Source: Roseospira goensis (GTDB taxonomy: Bacteria > Pseudomonadota > Alphaproteobacteria > Rhodospirillales > Rhodospirillaceae). From it: 64,000 nucleotides of DNA. The translations under genes were made by a program, and so were the position numbers. This document shows positions 25,485-35,200 of this stretch, in pieces (positions within the stretch are counted from its first letter, which is position 1; every line of letters begins with the position of its first letter). The notes under the pieces are model-generated. The model had not been told where the DNA came from. It did not search any database and saw only the letters and a list, made by a program, of their open reading frames with translations. The stretch is taken from positions 124,001 through 188,000 of the forward strand of contig NZ_JACIGI010000002.1 in assembly GCF_014197795.1 (NCBI RefSeq), written 5' to 3'.

Positions 25485-26465
25485 TTAGCCCAATTGAGGA
25501 GTCATGTTGGACGAGACTACCCGATGATGCAGCGTCATGTCGATGTTGCGCCCGCTGAGCAGGACGATGGTGGGGCCGGTGGGGCGGACCTTGTCCGCCA
25601 GCAGCGCGCCGAGGCCGACCGCCCCGGATCCTTCGACGATCTCGATGTCCTGCCAGTAGGCATGGCGGATGCCGTCGGCGATCTCGTCCTCGGTCAGGGT
25701 CACGGTCTCGTCGACCAGGTCGCGCACCATGGCGAAGGTGTGCCGGTTGTCCAGGCCGATGCCGCCCCCCAGCGAGTCCGCCAGCGTGGCCACCTCCTGC
25801 ACGAACACCGGTCGGCCGGCCCGCAGGCTTTCGATCATGGCGGCGCCGCGTTCCATGCTGACGCCCACGATGCGGGCGTCCGGGCGCGCGGTCTTGACCG
25901 CCAGCGCAACGCCCGCGATCAGGCCGCCGCCGGACAGGGGTACCAGCACGGTTTCCAGATCCGGCAGGTCCTCGACCAGCTCCAGGCCCACCGTGCCCTG
26001 GCCGGCGATGATGTCCGGCTGGTCGAAGGGCGGCAGCATGGTGAGGCCGTCGTCGGCCACCAGGCGGTCGACCTCCTCCTGCGCCTCGTCCTGGCTGTCG
26101 CCGACGATGCGGACCTCGGCGCCCAGGGCGCGGATGCCGTCGATCTTGTTCTGCGGCACCAGCGACGACATGCAGATGACGCAGCGCACGCCGGCCGCCT
26201 GGGCGGCGTAGGCCAGGCCGCGGCCGTGGTTGCCGGTCGAGACGCCGACGATGCCGCGGGCCTTCTGGGGGTCGGTGAGCGCCAGCACGGCGTTGGTGGC
26301 GCCGCGCACCTTGAAGCTGCCGGTGACCTGGTGGTGCTCCAGCTTGAGGCGGACGGGCACGCCGAGGCGGTCTGTCAGGCTCCGGGATTCGCCCAGAGGT
26401 GTGCGGCGGACGCGGCCCCGCAGGCGGTCGCGCGCGGCCAGGATGGCGCCGGGTTCGATCGGCAT
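25485..26465 (-). CDS. eutB: Hydroxyectoine utilisation dehydratase EutB (threonine dehydratase-like)
   Basis: 326-residue PLP enzyme of fold type II. The Schiff-base lysine is K52 in HHQVTGSFKVRGA; the substrate/cofactor loop STGNHGRGLAYAA and the phosphate-binding Gly-rich VPLSGGGLIAG complete the site. In hydroxyectoine catabolism EutB is proposed to dehydrate or rearrange the hydroxyectoine-derived intermediate with EutA and EutC. The ATG overlaps the eutA stop (TGATG), so the two are translationally coupled. The gene ends 16 bp before the AT-rich inserted gene. Confidence 0.9.
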   Translation of the reverse strand: MPIEPGAILAARDRLRGRVRRTPLGESRSLTDRLGVPVRLKLEHHQVTGSFKVRGATNAVLALTDPQKARGIVGVSTGNHGRGLAYAAQAAGVRCVICMSSLVPQNKIDGIRALGAEVRIVGDSQDEAQEEVDRLVADDGLTMLPPFDQPDIIAGQGTVGLELVEDLPDLETVLVPLSGGGLIAGVALAVKTARPDARIVGVSMERGAAMIESLRAGRPVFVQEVATLADSLGGGIGLDNRHTFAMVRDLVDETVTLTEDEIADGIRHAYWQDIEIVEGSGAVGLGALLADKVRPTGPTIVLLSGRNIDMTLHHRVVSSNMTPQLG

Positions 26466-27265
26466 CAGGCGGCCCCGCGCTGCCAGTCGGGGGTAAGCGG
26501 GCAGGCGAACAGGCGGCCGCCGTCCGGGACGTCGGCGGTGACGCCGCACAGCCGCAGGGCCAGCCAGGCGGCGGCCTGGTTGCTGGTCACCACCGGGCGG
26601 CCGATGGCGGCCTCGATGCGGGCCGCGACCGCGGCGCTGGGCACGGCGGTGCAGGAGATGAACAGGGCGTCGGCGGTCGGCGCGGTGGCGGCGACGGCCT
26701 CGCGCACGATCACGTCGCCGTCGAGCCGCGCCATGTCGCGGTCGTCGCGGATACCCCAGCAGGTCAGCCCGTCCAGGGTATAGCCGGCGGACTCGAAGCG
26801 GTCCGCCACCGGCTGACTGATGGCCGGCAGGTAGGGCGTGAGGAGGGATAGCCGCCGCACGCCGAGCGCGCGCAGGGCGGCATCGGCGGCGGTCATCGGG
26901 TTGGTCACGGCGGCCCCCGGCTTGGCGGCGCGCACCGCGCGGGCCACGCCGTCGTCGCCGATCACCGCCGACGCCGAGGTGCAGCCGAAGTGCACGACGT
27001 CGAAGGCGGCGCCGGGCACGAGCCGGCCGGCGGCCGCCGTCAGGTGGCCTTCGAGGGCCGCCAGCCCGTCCGGCGTATCGGGGTTGTCATAGGGGACGCG
27101 GCTGGCGAACACCGTCACGCCCAGGCCGTGGGTCAGGCGGGCGAAATCCGGCTCCAGCGTCAGGTCGGTCTCCAGCGCCACCAGGCCGATGCGGCGCAGG
27201 GCCGAGGGCGCGACGAAGGCCGGTGACGTGGCCGGCGGCCCCAGATCCGAAACCCGAAATGCCAT
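26465..27265 (-). CDS. eutA: Ectoine utilisation protein EutA (Asp/Glu racemase/maleate isomerase-like)
   Basis: 266 residues of the Asp/Glu/hydantoin racemase superfamily, closest to arylmalonate decarboxylase/maleate isomerase-type proteins. Both catalytic cysteines are present: C95 in VVHFGCTSASAV and C205 in LFISCTAVPS. In the eutABC set it is thought to change the stereochemistry of 5-hydroxyectoine or its derivative so that EutB can act. ATG 27265 is supported by GGAGGG 6 nt upstream and by the conserved start; a longer upstream reading has no SD. It is divergent from uehA across a 574-bp control region. Confidence 0.88.
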   Translation of the reverse strand: MAFRVSDLGPPATSPAFVAPSALRRIGLVALETDLTLEPDFARLTHGLGVTVFASRVPYDNPDTPDGLAALEGHLTAAAGRLVPGAAFDVVHFGCTSASAVIGDDGVARAVRAAKPGAAVTNPMTAADAALRALGVRRLSLLTPYLPAISQPVADRFESAGYTLDGLTCWGIRDDRDMARLDGDVIVREAVAATAPTADALFISCTAVPSAAVAARIEAAIGRPVVTSNQAAAWLALRLCGVTADVPDGGRLFACPLTPDWQRGAA

Positions 27266-27839
27266 GGCCACCCTCCATCGGTCCGACTCCGTCCAAGTCG
27301 CATCTTGCGGCCCGGGCCAGTCGCCGTTCAATGCCCGGCGTTCGAAAAATCCGCCAAAGATCGTGCGGGGTGGCGATGATCTTTCTGTTTTCACGCGCCG
27401 TCACAGACAGACTTTCTAGGTCCGGCCGGGACCGCGGCGCACCGGCCTCGCACCCCGGCGTGCCGCTCCGACGCGCGGGGGGCGGCCACCGCCGCTGTCG
27501 CCCGGTTCGGGAAAACGGTCGCAGAACAGCGGGTTCGACCGCAGGGCGGCGGCCGCTCCCAGCCCCCGCCCCGGCGCCCCGGCCGGCCCGACGGGGCCGA
27601 GGCGGCCGCCCACCGCGCCGGGCCGGCCCGGCGTCGGGGGCGCATTCCGACGGGCCCGGCCCGCTGTTGACCTGGGCGCCGATCTCCTGTGCGATGAACG
27701 CATACCCCAGGGCGACGGTCGGGCGCGGCGGAACGGTCGCCGCACCCGGCCCGTGTGCCGTCCGGTCCTGTCGGGCCTGCGGGTCCGGCCGCCGCTGCAC
27801 GACCCCTCAACGGACCGCTCAACGGACAGGGAGAGCACC
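27266..27839. promoter_or_regulatory. Divergent control region of the ectoine locus
   Basis: 574 bp between eutA and uehA with no supported gene. The eutA-proximal 150 bp are AT-richer (runs such as TTCGAAAAAT and TTTCTGTTTTCAC) and contain the 27356-27384 inverted repeat; both promoters probably lie there. The uehA-proximal part (about 27420-27780) is extremely GC-rich and may be a long structured leader. A direct repeat CTCAACGGAC occurs just before the uehA Shine-Dalgarno (27806-27824). I see no MocR/EnuR-type regulator gene nearby. Confidence 0.5.
27356..27384. promoter_or_regulatory. Inverted repeat AAAGATC-N15-GATCTTT, candidate operator
   Basis: Perfect 7-bp arms at 27356-27362 and 27378-27384, 22 bp centre to centre (two helical turns), in the AT-rich part of the eutA/uehA divergent region. 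The geometry suits a dimeric regulator controlling both directions. The AsnC-type regulator encoded at 31510, or an unlinked EnuR, are candidates. Function is inferred from position only. Confidence 0.45.
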
Positions 27840-28874
27840 ATGACCCATCGTTTCGCATCCATCGTCGGCGCCGCCGTGGTTTCGACGGTCGCCATGACCG
27901 CGGCCTCCGGCGCGCTGGCCGCCACGTGGAAGTACTCGCTGGAAGAGGCCATCGACGAGGTGCAGGGCGTCTACGCCACCAAGTTCAAGGAGCACATCGA
28001 GGCCAACTCCGACCACAGCATCGAGATCTTCCCCTTCGGCACCCTGGGCGAGTCCAACGACACCACCGAGCTGGCCCAGATGGGGGCGATCCAGTTCGCG
28101 ACCGCCTCGCCGGGCTTCACAGGCAGCCTGATTCCGGAGTTGCAGGTGTTCCTGCTGCCGTACGTGCTGCCGGAGGATCACGACGTTCTGGCCGACTTCT
28201 ACCAGACCTCGGACACCATCAACGAGATGCTGGCCGCCAAGTACGAGGACAAGAGCCTGCACCTGGTGGACATGTACCCCGAGGGTGAGGTGGTCATGAC
28301 CACCAAGGAGCCGGTAACCGGTCCGGCGGATCTGGACGGCGTCAAGTTCCGCGTCATGACCTCGCCGATGCTGATCGAGACCTACGAGGCGTTCGGCGCG
28401 ACGCCGACCCCGCTGCCGTGGGGTGAGGTCTACGGCGCCTTGCAGACCAACATCATCCAGGGCCAGGAAAACCCGATGTTCTTCGTCGAGTCGACGAAGA
28501 TGTACGAGGTGACCGACCACATCACCTACGCCGGGCATAACAACTTCACCACCGCCGTGGTCGCCAACAAGACCTTCTTCGACGGTCTGTCCGAGGACGA
28601 GCAGGCGCTGGTCGCCGAGGCCGCCAACGTGGCCTACGATCACATCATGGAGTACCAGCGCGGGCTGACCGAGCGCTCCGAGGAGAAGATCCTGGAGGCC
28701 AAGCCGTCCATGACCGTGACCGTGCTGACCGACGAACAGCGCGAGCCGTTCCGCGAGGCGGCGGAGCAGGTCAAGGACGCCTTCGTCGAGGAGGTCGGCG
28801 GCGATGCCCAGGCCGTGCTCGAGGGCTTCCAGGAGGATATCGCGGAGTCCAAGGCGCGCGTCGAGGGGAACTGA
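27840..28874 (+). CDS. uehA: TRAP transporter substrate-binding protein for ectoine/hydroxyectoine
   Basis: 344-residue periplasmic DctP-type protein. A signal peptide (MTHRFASIVGAAVVSTVAMTAASGALA, cleavage about 27/28) precedes the mature start ATWKYSLEEAIDEVQG, the N-terminus of UehA/TeaA-like ectoine receptors. The family Arg lies in GVKFRVMTSPMLIETYEAFG and aromatic residues for the cyclic ligand in LPWGEVYGALQTNIIQGQENP. Start ATG 27840 follows GGGAGAG. Its place divergent from eutABC/doeAB supports ectoine specificity. A strong intergenic hairpin follows the stop. Confidence 0.92.
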   Translation: MTHRFASIVGAAVVSTVAMTAASGALAATWKYSLEEAIDEVQGVYATKFKEHIEANSDHSIEIFPFGTLGESNDTTELAQMGAIQFATASPGFTGSLIPELQVFLLPYVLPEDHDVLADFYQTSDTINEMLAAKYEDKSLHLVDMYPEGEVVMTTKEPVTGPADLDGVKFRVMTSPMLIETYEAFGATPTPLPWGEVYGALQTNIIQGQENPMFFVESTKMYEVTDHITYAGHNNFTTAVVANKTFFDGLSEDEQALVAEAANVAYDHIMEYQRGLTERSEEKILEAKPSMTVTVLTDEQREPFREAAEQVKDAFVEEVGGDAQAVLEGFQEDIAESKARVEGN

Positions 28875-28875
28875 G

Positions 28876-28912
28876 GGCCGTCCCGCCCGCCACACCTCTC
28901 ACCCGGACGGCC
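28876..28912 (+). other. Intergenic hairpin between uehA and uehB
   Basis: GGCCGTCC (28876-28883) pairs perfectly with GGACGGCC (28905-28912) around a 21-nt loop, immediately after the uehA stop and with no T-run behind it. It looks like an mRNA-stabilising or partial-termination element that lets the binding protein be made in excess over the permease subunits. Inferred from structure and position. Confidence 0.5.
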
Positions 28913-28976
28913 GTCCCGGTCCGCGAGCCCGCGGGCCGGGGCGCGCCGGCGGAACCGAATAGCAAGGGGGCGCCGC

Positions 28977-29582
28977 ATGACGGACACCGAAGGGGGGGCG
29001 GATCCGGGCGGGCCGCCGCGGGACAAGGCCCCGTTCTCCGGGGTGCTGCGACCGTTGGCCTGGATCGACGGCGGCATCGCCCGCTTCGAGGCGGTGGTGC
29101 TGGCGCTGGGCGTGACCATCATGGCCGCCGTCTCGGTGGCCAACGTGATCGGCCGCTTCGTCCTGGGCGAGAGTCTGTTCTTCGTCGAGGAACTGAACCG
29201 CTTCCTGGTGGTTCTCATCACCTTCGTCGGCCTCGGCTACGCCGCCCGCATGGGGCGGCACATCCGCATGTCGGCGATCTATGACGCCCTGCCCGACGGC
29301 CTGCGCAAGGGCCTGATGGTGGTGATCTGCCTGGTCACCGCCGGGGTCATGTTCGTGCTGGCCTGGTACGCCTACGGCTACGTGCTGTCGGTCTACGAGA
29401 CCGGGCGCATCGCGCCCTCGCTGCGCATCCCGGTCTTCGTCACCTTCCTGTGGGTGCCGATCGGCTTCGTCATCACCGGCATTCAGTACCTGCTGACCGC
29501 GGTGGCCAACCTGACGCGGCCGGACGTCTACATCTCGGCGTCGGTCATCGACAGCTACGACGAAACCGAAACGAAGGTCTGA
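28977..29582 (+). CDS. uehB: TRAP transporter small permease (DctQ type)
   Basis: 201-residue inner-membrane protein with four predicted helices (VVLALGVTIMAAVSVANVIG, LNRFLVVLITFVGLGYAARM, LMVVICLVTAGVMFVLAWYA, FVTFLWVPIGFVITGIQYLL), the DctQ topology. GRFVLGESLFFVEELNRFLVV matches the conserved 'W-x-E-E' region. The N-terminal about 35 residues are cytosolic and acidic. It pairs with UehC, which starts 15 bp after its stop. Confidence 0.9.
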   Translation: MTDTEGGADPGGPPRDKAPFSGVLRPLAWIDGGIARFEAVVLALGVTIMAAVSVANVIGRFVLGESLFFVEELNRFLVVLITFVGLGYAARMGRHIRMSAIYDALPDGLRKGLMVVICLVTAGVMFVLAWYAYGYVLSVYETGRIAPSLRIPVFVTFLWVPIGFVITGIQYLLTAVANLTRPDVYISASVIDSYDETETKV

Positions 29583-29597
29583 CGGAGGACGCCGTCC

Positions 29598-30878
29598 ATG
29601 GCCACGGTCATGATATCCGTCATGGTGGTCCTGCTGCTGCTGGGCTTCCCCATGATGATCCCGCTGATCGCCGGTAGCTTCGTCGCCTTCTTCCTCTACA
29701 TGCCGGTCCCGCCGGAGATCATGGTCCAGCAGATGCTGGGCGGCATCCGTCCGGCGGCGCTGGTGGCGGTGCCGATGTTCATCCTGGCGGCCGACATCAT
29801 CACCAAGGGCCATTCGGCCGACCGCCTGATCGACATGGTCATGCGCTATGTCGGCCACATGCGTGGCGGCCTGGGGGTGACGGCGGCGACGAGTTGTGCC
29901 CTGTTCGGGGCCGTTTCGGGCTCGACCCAGGCCACCGTGGTGGCCATCGGCAGCCCCCTGCGGCCGCGCATGCTGGAGGCCGGCTACAAGGACAGCTTCA
30001 CACTGGCGCTGATCGTCAATGCCTCCGACATCGCCATGCTGATCCCGCCGTCGATCGCGATGATCATCTACGGCGTCATCTCCGGGACCTCGATCGCTGA
30101 GCTGTTCGTGGCCGGCATCGGACCGGGGCTGTTGATCCTGGCGCTGTTCGCGAGCTACTGCGTGTTCCATGCTTGGCGCCACGACATCCCGACGCTGGAC
30201 AAGGCGAGCTGGAAGGACCGTCTGACGGCGACCCGCGAGGCGGCCTGGCCGCTGGGCTTCCCGGTGATCGTGGTGGGCGGCATCTACGGCGGCATCTTCA
30301 GCCCGACCGAGGCGGCGGCGGTCTGTGTGGCCTATGCCTTCGTCCTCGAATTCATCATCTTCCGGTCGCTGAAGACGCGCGACCTGTACGAGATCGCCAA
30401 GTCCACCGGCCTGATCACCGCGGTGGTGTTCATTCTGGTGGGCGCCGGCAACGCCTTCTCCTGGGCCATCTCGTTCAACCAGATTCCACAGCAGCTCCTG
30501 GGCGGGCTGGGGCTGGACGAAGCGACGGCCGTGGTGGTGCTGATCGCCATTTCGATCGCGTTCTTCGTCGGCTGCATGTTCGTCGACCCGATTGTGGTCA
30601 TTCTGGTGCTGGTGCCGATCTTCGCGCCGATCGTCGAGAGCGCCGGCATCGACCCGGTGCTGGTCGGGGTGATCATCACCTTGCAGGTCGCGATCGGCTC
30701 GGCCACGCCCCCGTTCGGGTGCGACATTTTCACGGCCATCGCCATCTTCAAGCGCCCCTACATGGACGTCATCCGGGGCACGCCGCCGTTCGTGGTCATC
30801 CTGCTGGGGGTGAGCGCGGCCTTGATCGCGTTCCCACAGATCGCGCTGTTCCTGCCCCAGTTGGCGTTCGGGAACTGA
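29598..30878 (+). CDS. uehC: TRAP transporter large permease (DctM type)
   Basis: 426-residue DctM-family subunit with about 12 membrane segments. Landmarks are MVQQMLGGIRPAALVAVPMFILAA, GAVSGSTQATVVAIG, LIVNASDIAMLIPPSIAMIIYG and GVIITLQVAIGSATPPFGCDIF. It carries out sodium-coupled uptake of the ligand delivered by UehA. The GSTQAT and NASDI variants of the usual motifs also occur in ectoine TRAP systems such as TeaC. Length is normal. Confidence 0.92.
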   Translation: MATVMISVMVVLLLLGFPMMIPLIAGSFVAFFLYMPVPPEIMVQQMLGGIRPAALVAVPMFILAADIITKGHSADRLIDMVMRYVGHMRGGLGVTAATSCALFGAVSGSTQATVVAIGSPLRPRMLEAGYKDSFTLALIVNASDIAMLIPPSIAMIIYGVISGTSIAELFVAGIGPGLLILALFASYCVFHAWRHDIPTLDKASWKDRLTATREAAWPLGFPVIVVGGIYGGIFSPTEAAAVCVAYAFVLEFIIFRSLKTRDLYEIAKSTGLITAVVFILVGAGNAFSWAISFNQIPQQLLGGLGLDEATAVVVLIAISIAFFVGCMFVDPIVVILVLVPIFAPIVESAGIDPVLVGVIITLQVAIGSATPPFGCDIFTAIAIFKRPYMDVIRGTPPFVVILLGVSAALIAFPQIALFLPQLAFGN

Positions 30879-30933
30879 GGCCGTCGACGCGCGGTCGGCG
30901 CGGCGGCCCCCGCTTCAGAAGGAGGCTCTCGCC

Positions 30934-31377
30934 ATGTTCCGCACCCTGCTGGTGCCGGTCGACGGCTCCGATCAGGCCATCAAGGCCATCGACTTCGCCG
31001 TCGACCTGTCGCGGCGGTTCGACGACGCCCGGATCATGCTGCTGTGCGTCTACCGCCACCACAGCCCGATGGAGGGCTCGCTGTCCATGGTGCGGCCGCT
31101 GCATCCGTCCACCCCGGACGAGGCGCTGACGGACTACGCCAAGGAGATCGTCGCCAAGGCCAAGGCCTACGCCCACGAGGCCGGGGCGCGCGAGGTCGAA
31201 GCCTATGCCAAGCGCGGTCAGCCGGCGCGTGCCATCGTCTCCTTCGCCGAGGAGCATGGCTGCGACGTCATCGTCATGGGCGCGCGCGGCTCCGGCGACA
31301 TCGGCGACTTCCTGCTCGGCTCCGTCTCGCACAAGGTCTCGGGCCTGTCCCCGGTCACCTGCATCCTGGTGAAGTAG
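30934..31377 (+). CDS. Universal stress protein, ectoine-TRAP associated (TeaD/UehD-like)
   Basis: 147-residue UspA-family protein with the ATP-binding pattern G-x2-G-x9-G-S in VMGARGSGDIGDFLLGSVS near the C-terminus and FRTLLVPVDGSDQAIKAI at the start. A Usp gene is the regular fourth member of teaABC/uehABC operons; in Halomonas TeaD binds ATP and tunes ectoine uptake negatively. It follows uehC by 55 bp with an AGGAGG Shine-Dalgarno. Confidence 0.9.
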   Translation: MFRTLLVPVDGSDQAIKAIDFAVDLSRRFDDARIMLLCVYRHHSPMEGSLSMVRPLHPSTPDEALTDYAKEIVAKAKAYAHEAGAREVEAYAKRGQPARAIVSFAEEHGCDVIVMGARGSGDIGDFLLGSVSHKVSGLSPVTCILVK

Positions 31378-31378
31378 C

Positions 31379-31408
31379 GGGCGCCAGCCCGAGCGGCCGC
31401 CGGCGCCC
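31379..31408 (+). terminator. Possible terminator of the ueh operon
   Basis: GGGCGCC (31379-31385) and GGCGCCC (31402-31408) form a 7-bp stem with a 16-nt loop right after the Usp stop. Only a weak pyrimidine/T stretch follows (CTGTTC), so it may be partial or act as an RNA-processing hairpin before the AsnC gene. Confidence 0.4.
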
Positions 31409-31509
31409 CTGTTCATCCATATTGTCTCCCGCATCGGTTCGCGCCCATATTCCTGGGGCGGGCGCGGCCGAGGGCCGCCCCGTGCCAGGGTGGGGAGACG
31501 GCGAGGCGG

Positions 31510-32001
31510 ATGAAGACCAACGGCGTGAAACTGGATGAGCGGGACCTGCGCATCATCGCCATCCTGCAGCGCGAGGGCCGCATCTCGAAGTCGGAGTTGG
31601 CGCGCCGCGTGCACCTGTCCTCGACGCCCTGCTGGGAGCGCCTGCGTCAACTGGAGGATGCGGGTGTCATCGAGGGCTACGAGGCCCGCATCGCCCTCAA
31701 GCCCTTCGCGCCGCTGGCCCAGGTGGTGGTGACGATGGAGTTGGAGAGCCACCAGACCGAGGACTTCGCCCGCTTCGAGCGCGGCATCGCGGCGTTCCCC
31801 GAGATATATGAATGCGACGCCCTGGGCGGCGGTATCGACTATGTGCTGCGGGTTCTGGCGCGGGACCTGGAGGACTACCAACGCATCATGGACCGCCTGC
31901 TGGACGCCGGCCTCGGCATCCGGCGCTACTTCACGTATGTCGTCACCAAGCCCGTCAAGCGCACGCCCCCGCCCGTGACCCGGCTTGCCGAGCCGCCCTG
32001 A
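31510..32001 (+). CDS. Lrp/AsnC-family transcriptional regulator of the ectoine locus
   Basis: 163 residues. The N-terminal helix-turn-helix spans about 8-55 (DERDLRIIAILQREGRISKSELARRVHLSSTPCWERLRQLEDAGVI) and the C-terminal RAM/Lrp effector domain has the usual alpha-beta sandwich (VVVTMELESHQTEDFARFER, CDALGGGIDYVLRVLARDLEDY). AsnC/DoeX-type genes recur in ectoine-degradation clusters, where diaminobutyrate or ADABA is the likely signal. The order usp-asnC fits. Two CCATATT copies (31417 and 31453 region) upstream could be self-regulatory sites. No MocR-type EnuR is seen in the window. Confidence 0.88.
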   Translation: MKTNGVKLDERDLRIIAILQREGRISKSELARRVHLSSTPCWERLRQLEDAGVIEGYEARIALKPFAPLAQVVVTMELESHQTEDFARFERGIAAFPEIYECDALGGGIDYVLRVLARDLEDYQRIMDRLLDAGLGIRRYFTYVVTKPVKRTPPPVTRLAEPP

Positions 32002-32272
32002 GCCGTTTCGGCGCCGTCCCGGCCGTTCGTGCCGTGCTTCATGGGCCGACCTGCCCCAGGGGGATAAGCCCTTCAGGGGAATCCGGGACTGTGGCTTTCG
32101 TCGCGCGGGAGGACACGGCATACTCGGCGAAACTCGGAGCGTCCCCGCCGTCCCGGCGGGCGGTCCCGTCCATGCCCCAGCGTCGCCGCCCCGGCGCAGA
32201 TCCGCTGACATGGCCTCGAATCGTCGGTCGACAGCCCGCCCCGAGAGACCCAAAGATTGGAGGAAGATGGGC

Positions 32273-35200
32273 ATGTCGTACCCAGGGAGTCCCGCTGTCA
32301 TCAACGGCAATGGCGCCGTTGCCCACGTGATGTCGCACGTCTGCGGCGGCGTCATCGGGTATCCCATCACGCCCTCCACCGAGATTTCGGAACTGTACGA
32401 GGAGTTCCGCGCCAAGGGCGGCTGCAACGTCTGGGGCCACCACCCGTTCTTCTTCGAGCCCGAGGGCGAGCACTCGGCCCAGTCGGGCGCGCTCGGCGCG
32501 GCGCTCACCGGCGGCAAGTACATCTCCAATGCGTCCTCCAGCCAGGGCATCCTGTACGGCCTGGAGTCGCACTACGTCACGGTCGGCAAGAAGGTCGGCG
32601 GCTTCGTGCTGCACATCGCGGCCCGGGTGGTCTCCCGCCACTCGCTGAACGTGATGGCAGGCCACGACGACGTCTACGCGCTGCTGCCGTCGGGCTACAC
32701 CATCCTGTTCGGCTCCACCCCGCAGGAGGCCGCCGACCTCGCCGCCATCGCCTACCGGATCGCGGCCGACTCGCTGATCCCGGTCGCCAATGCCATGGAT
32801 GGCTTCGCCACCAGCCACATGATGAGCGAGGCGACCCTCCCCGAACCCGACCTGCTGCGCGACTACCTGGGCGACCCGGCCGGCCGCATGCCGTGCCCGA
32901 CCGTGGCACAGGCGCTGCTGTTCGGCGCCAAGGGCCGGGTGTTCCAGCTCCGGGCGTGGCTGGACCGCCATGCCGACGCGCTGACCGCGGACGGGCGGGC
33001 CGCGCTGGACGCCTACCTTGCCGATAACGCGGACGCCATCGAGAGCGACGCCGAGACCGCCCTGCTGGCGCCGACGCTGGCCCACCTGCCGGAGTCGCTG
33101 CACGGGCGCTGGGGCCGGCTGTGGCGCAACGCCTGGGAGAAGGACACCCGCCAGCGCGTGCCGGCCCTGGTGGATGTCGACAACCCCGGCCTGACCGGCC
33201 CGGTGCAGAACCAGCCGGACTTCCAGGCCGGCGCGGTCGACCACTTCACCCACTTCGCCGCCGACGTGCCGCGCCTGGCCCGTGCCGCCATGGCGGCCTA
33301 CGGCGCGATGACCGGGCGGGTCTACACCCCGGTCATGCCCTACCGCTGCGACGACGCCGAGACCGTGCTGATCGGTCTGGGCTCCGTGACGCAGGACGTG
33401 GAGGCGGTGGTGGATCACCTGCGCGCCCAGGGCCGCGCGGTGGGCTGCCTGTCGGTCAAGCTGCTGCACCCCTTCCCCGAAGCCGAGATCGCCGAGGCGC
33501 TGGCCGGCAAGCGCGCGGTCACGGTGCTGGAACGCTCCGACGTCACCGCGCTCACCGGGCTGGTCTCCCGCGCCCTGGCCAAGGCGCGCGAGAACGCCGC
33601 CGGCGCCGCGCATGCCGGCATCCCGGCGCTGGCCGAGCCGCCGCGCCTGACCACCGCGATCTTCGGCCTGGGCGGACACGACTTGCAGCCGCGCCACCTG
33701 GTGGCGGCGTTCGATGCCATGGACCGGGCCGAGCGGGCGCCGCTGGTCTACCTGGGCTCGCAGTTCTTCTCGGCGGCGCCGCCGGCCGGCCTGGCCGACG
33801 CCCAGGCCCGTCTGAAGGCCGCCTACCCCGAGACCGCGCTGATGGCGTTGCAGACCGGGCCGAACCCGCATCTGCTGCCGGACGCGGCGTTCCGCATCCG
33901 CTTCCACTCGGTGGGCGGCTATGGCACCGTGGCCACCGGCAAGCTGCTGACCGACATTCTGTCCGGGGTGCTGGGCCTGTATTCCAAGTCGGCCCCCAAG
34001 TACGGCTCGGAGAAGAGCGGGGCGCCGACCAATTTCTACATCACCCTCAGCCCGGACCCGGTGAAGATCACCAACGCCGAGTTGGAGGACGTCGAGATCG
34101 TCCTGTCACCGGACCACAAGGTGTTCGCCCACACCAACCCGCTCCGGGGCCTGGTCGAGGGCGGCACCTTCATTCTCCAGTCCAACCGGGCGCCGCTGGA
34201 GGTCTGGCGCGACCTGCCCGCCGTGGCCCGCCGCGATATCCGCGCCAAGAAGCTGAACGTCTATATCGTCGACGCCTTCGCCGTGGCGCGCCGGCACGCG
34301 CCCTCGGCCGAGCTTGAGACCCGCATGATGGGCATCGCCTTCATCGGCGCCCTGTGCGGTCACGAGGCCCGGGTGCTGCACGGCACCGACGAGGCCACGC
34401 TGATGGCCCGGGTGCGCGAGCAGATCGTCAAGAAATTCGGCGCCAAGGGCGACGCCGTGGTCGAGGGCAACATGGCGGTGATCCGCGACGGCGCCACCGC
34501 CACCCTCGCGGTGCCGTACGAGACGCCCGCGTTCCTCGACGCCGAGCAGGGCAACGAGGCCCGCGATCCGCGCACCGTCGCCCTGTCGGCGCTGCCCTGC
34601 GGCCTGGAGGTGGGCCGGGCCCCCAGCGCCCTGTTCGATCCCGACTACTTCGACGCCATCGTCGGCCAGCCGTTCCGCGACGGCACCATCGGCGAGGCCC
34701 CGGTGCTGCCCGGCGCCGGCCTGTTCATGCCCCCGGGCAGCGGCGCCATGAAGGACAAGGGCCTGTTCCGCCGCCAGGTGCCGGTGTTCGATGCCGACAA
34801 GTGCACCGGCTGCCTGGACTGCACCCTTGTGTGCCCCGACGCCGCCATGCCGGCGACCATCCACGGGATCGAGGACCTGCTGGCCCGCGCCCTGGAGGCG
34901 CTCGACCCGGCGGCGCCCGAGACGGCCGCGCTGGCCCAGCACACCGACGCCCTGTGCGGCGGCATCCGCGAGGTCTTCGCCGCCGCGCGCCAGAAACATG
35001 TTCCGTTGCACACCGCCTTCGCCGACGCCGCGGCCGGTGTGCTGCCGGCTGACAGCGGCCTGGACGGCGCGGTGGCCGCGGTGACCGAGGCCCTGGCCGC
35101 CTATCCGGTCGCCAAGACGCCGGTGTTCTACGGCCAGTTCGAGCGCAAGGCCGCCGGCAGCGGCGGCCTCTATGCGGTGGCGCTGGATCCGTGGAAGTGC

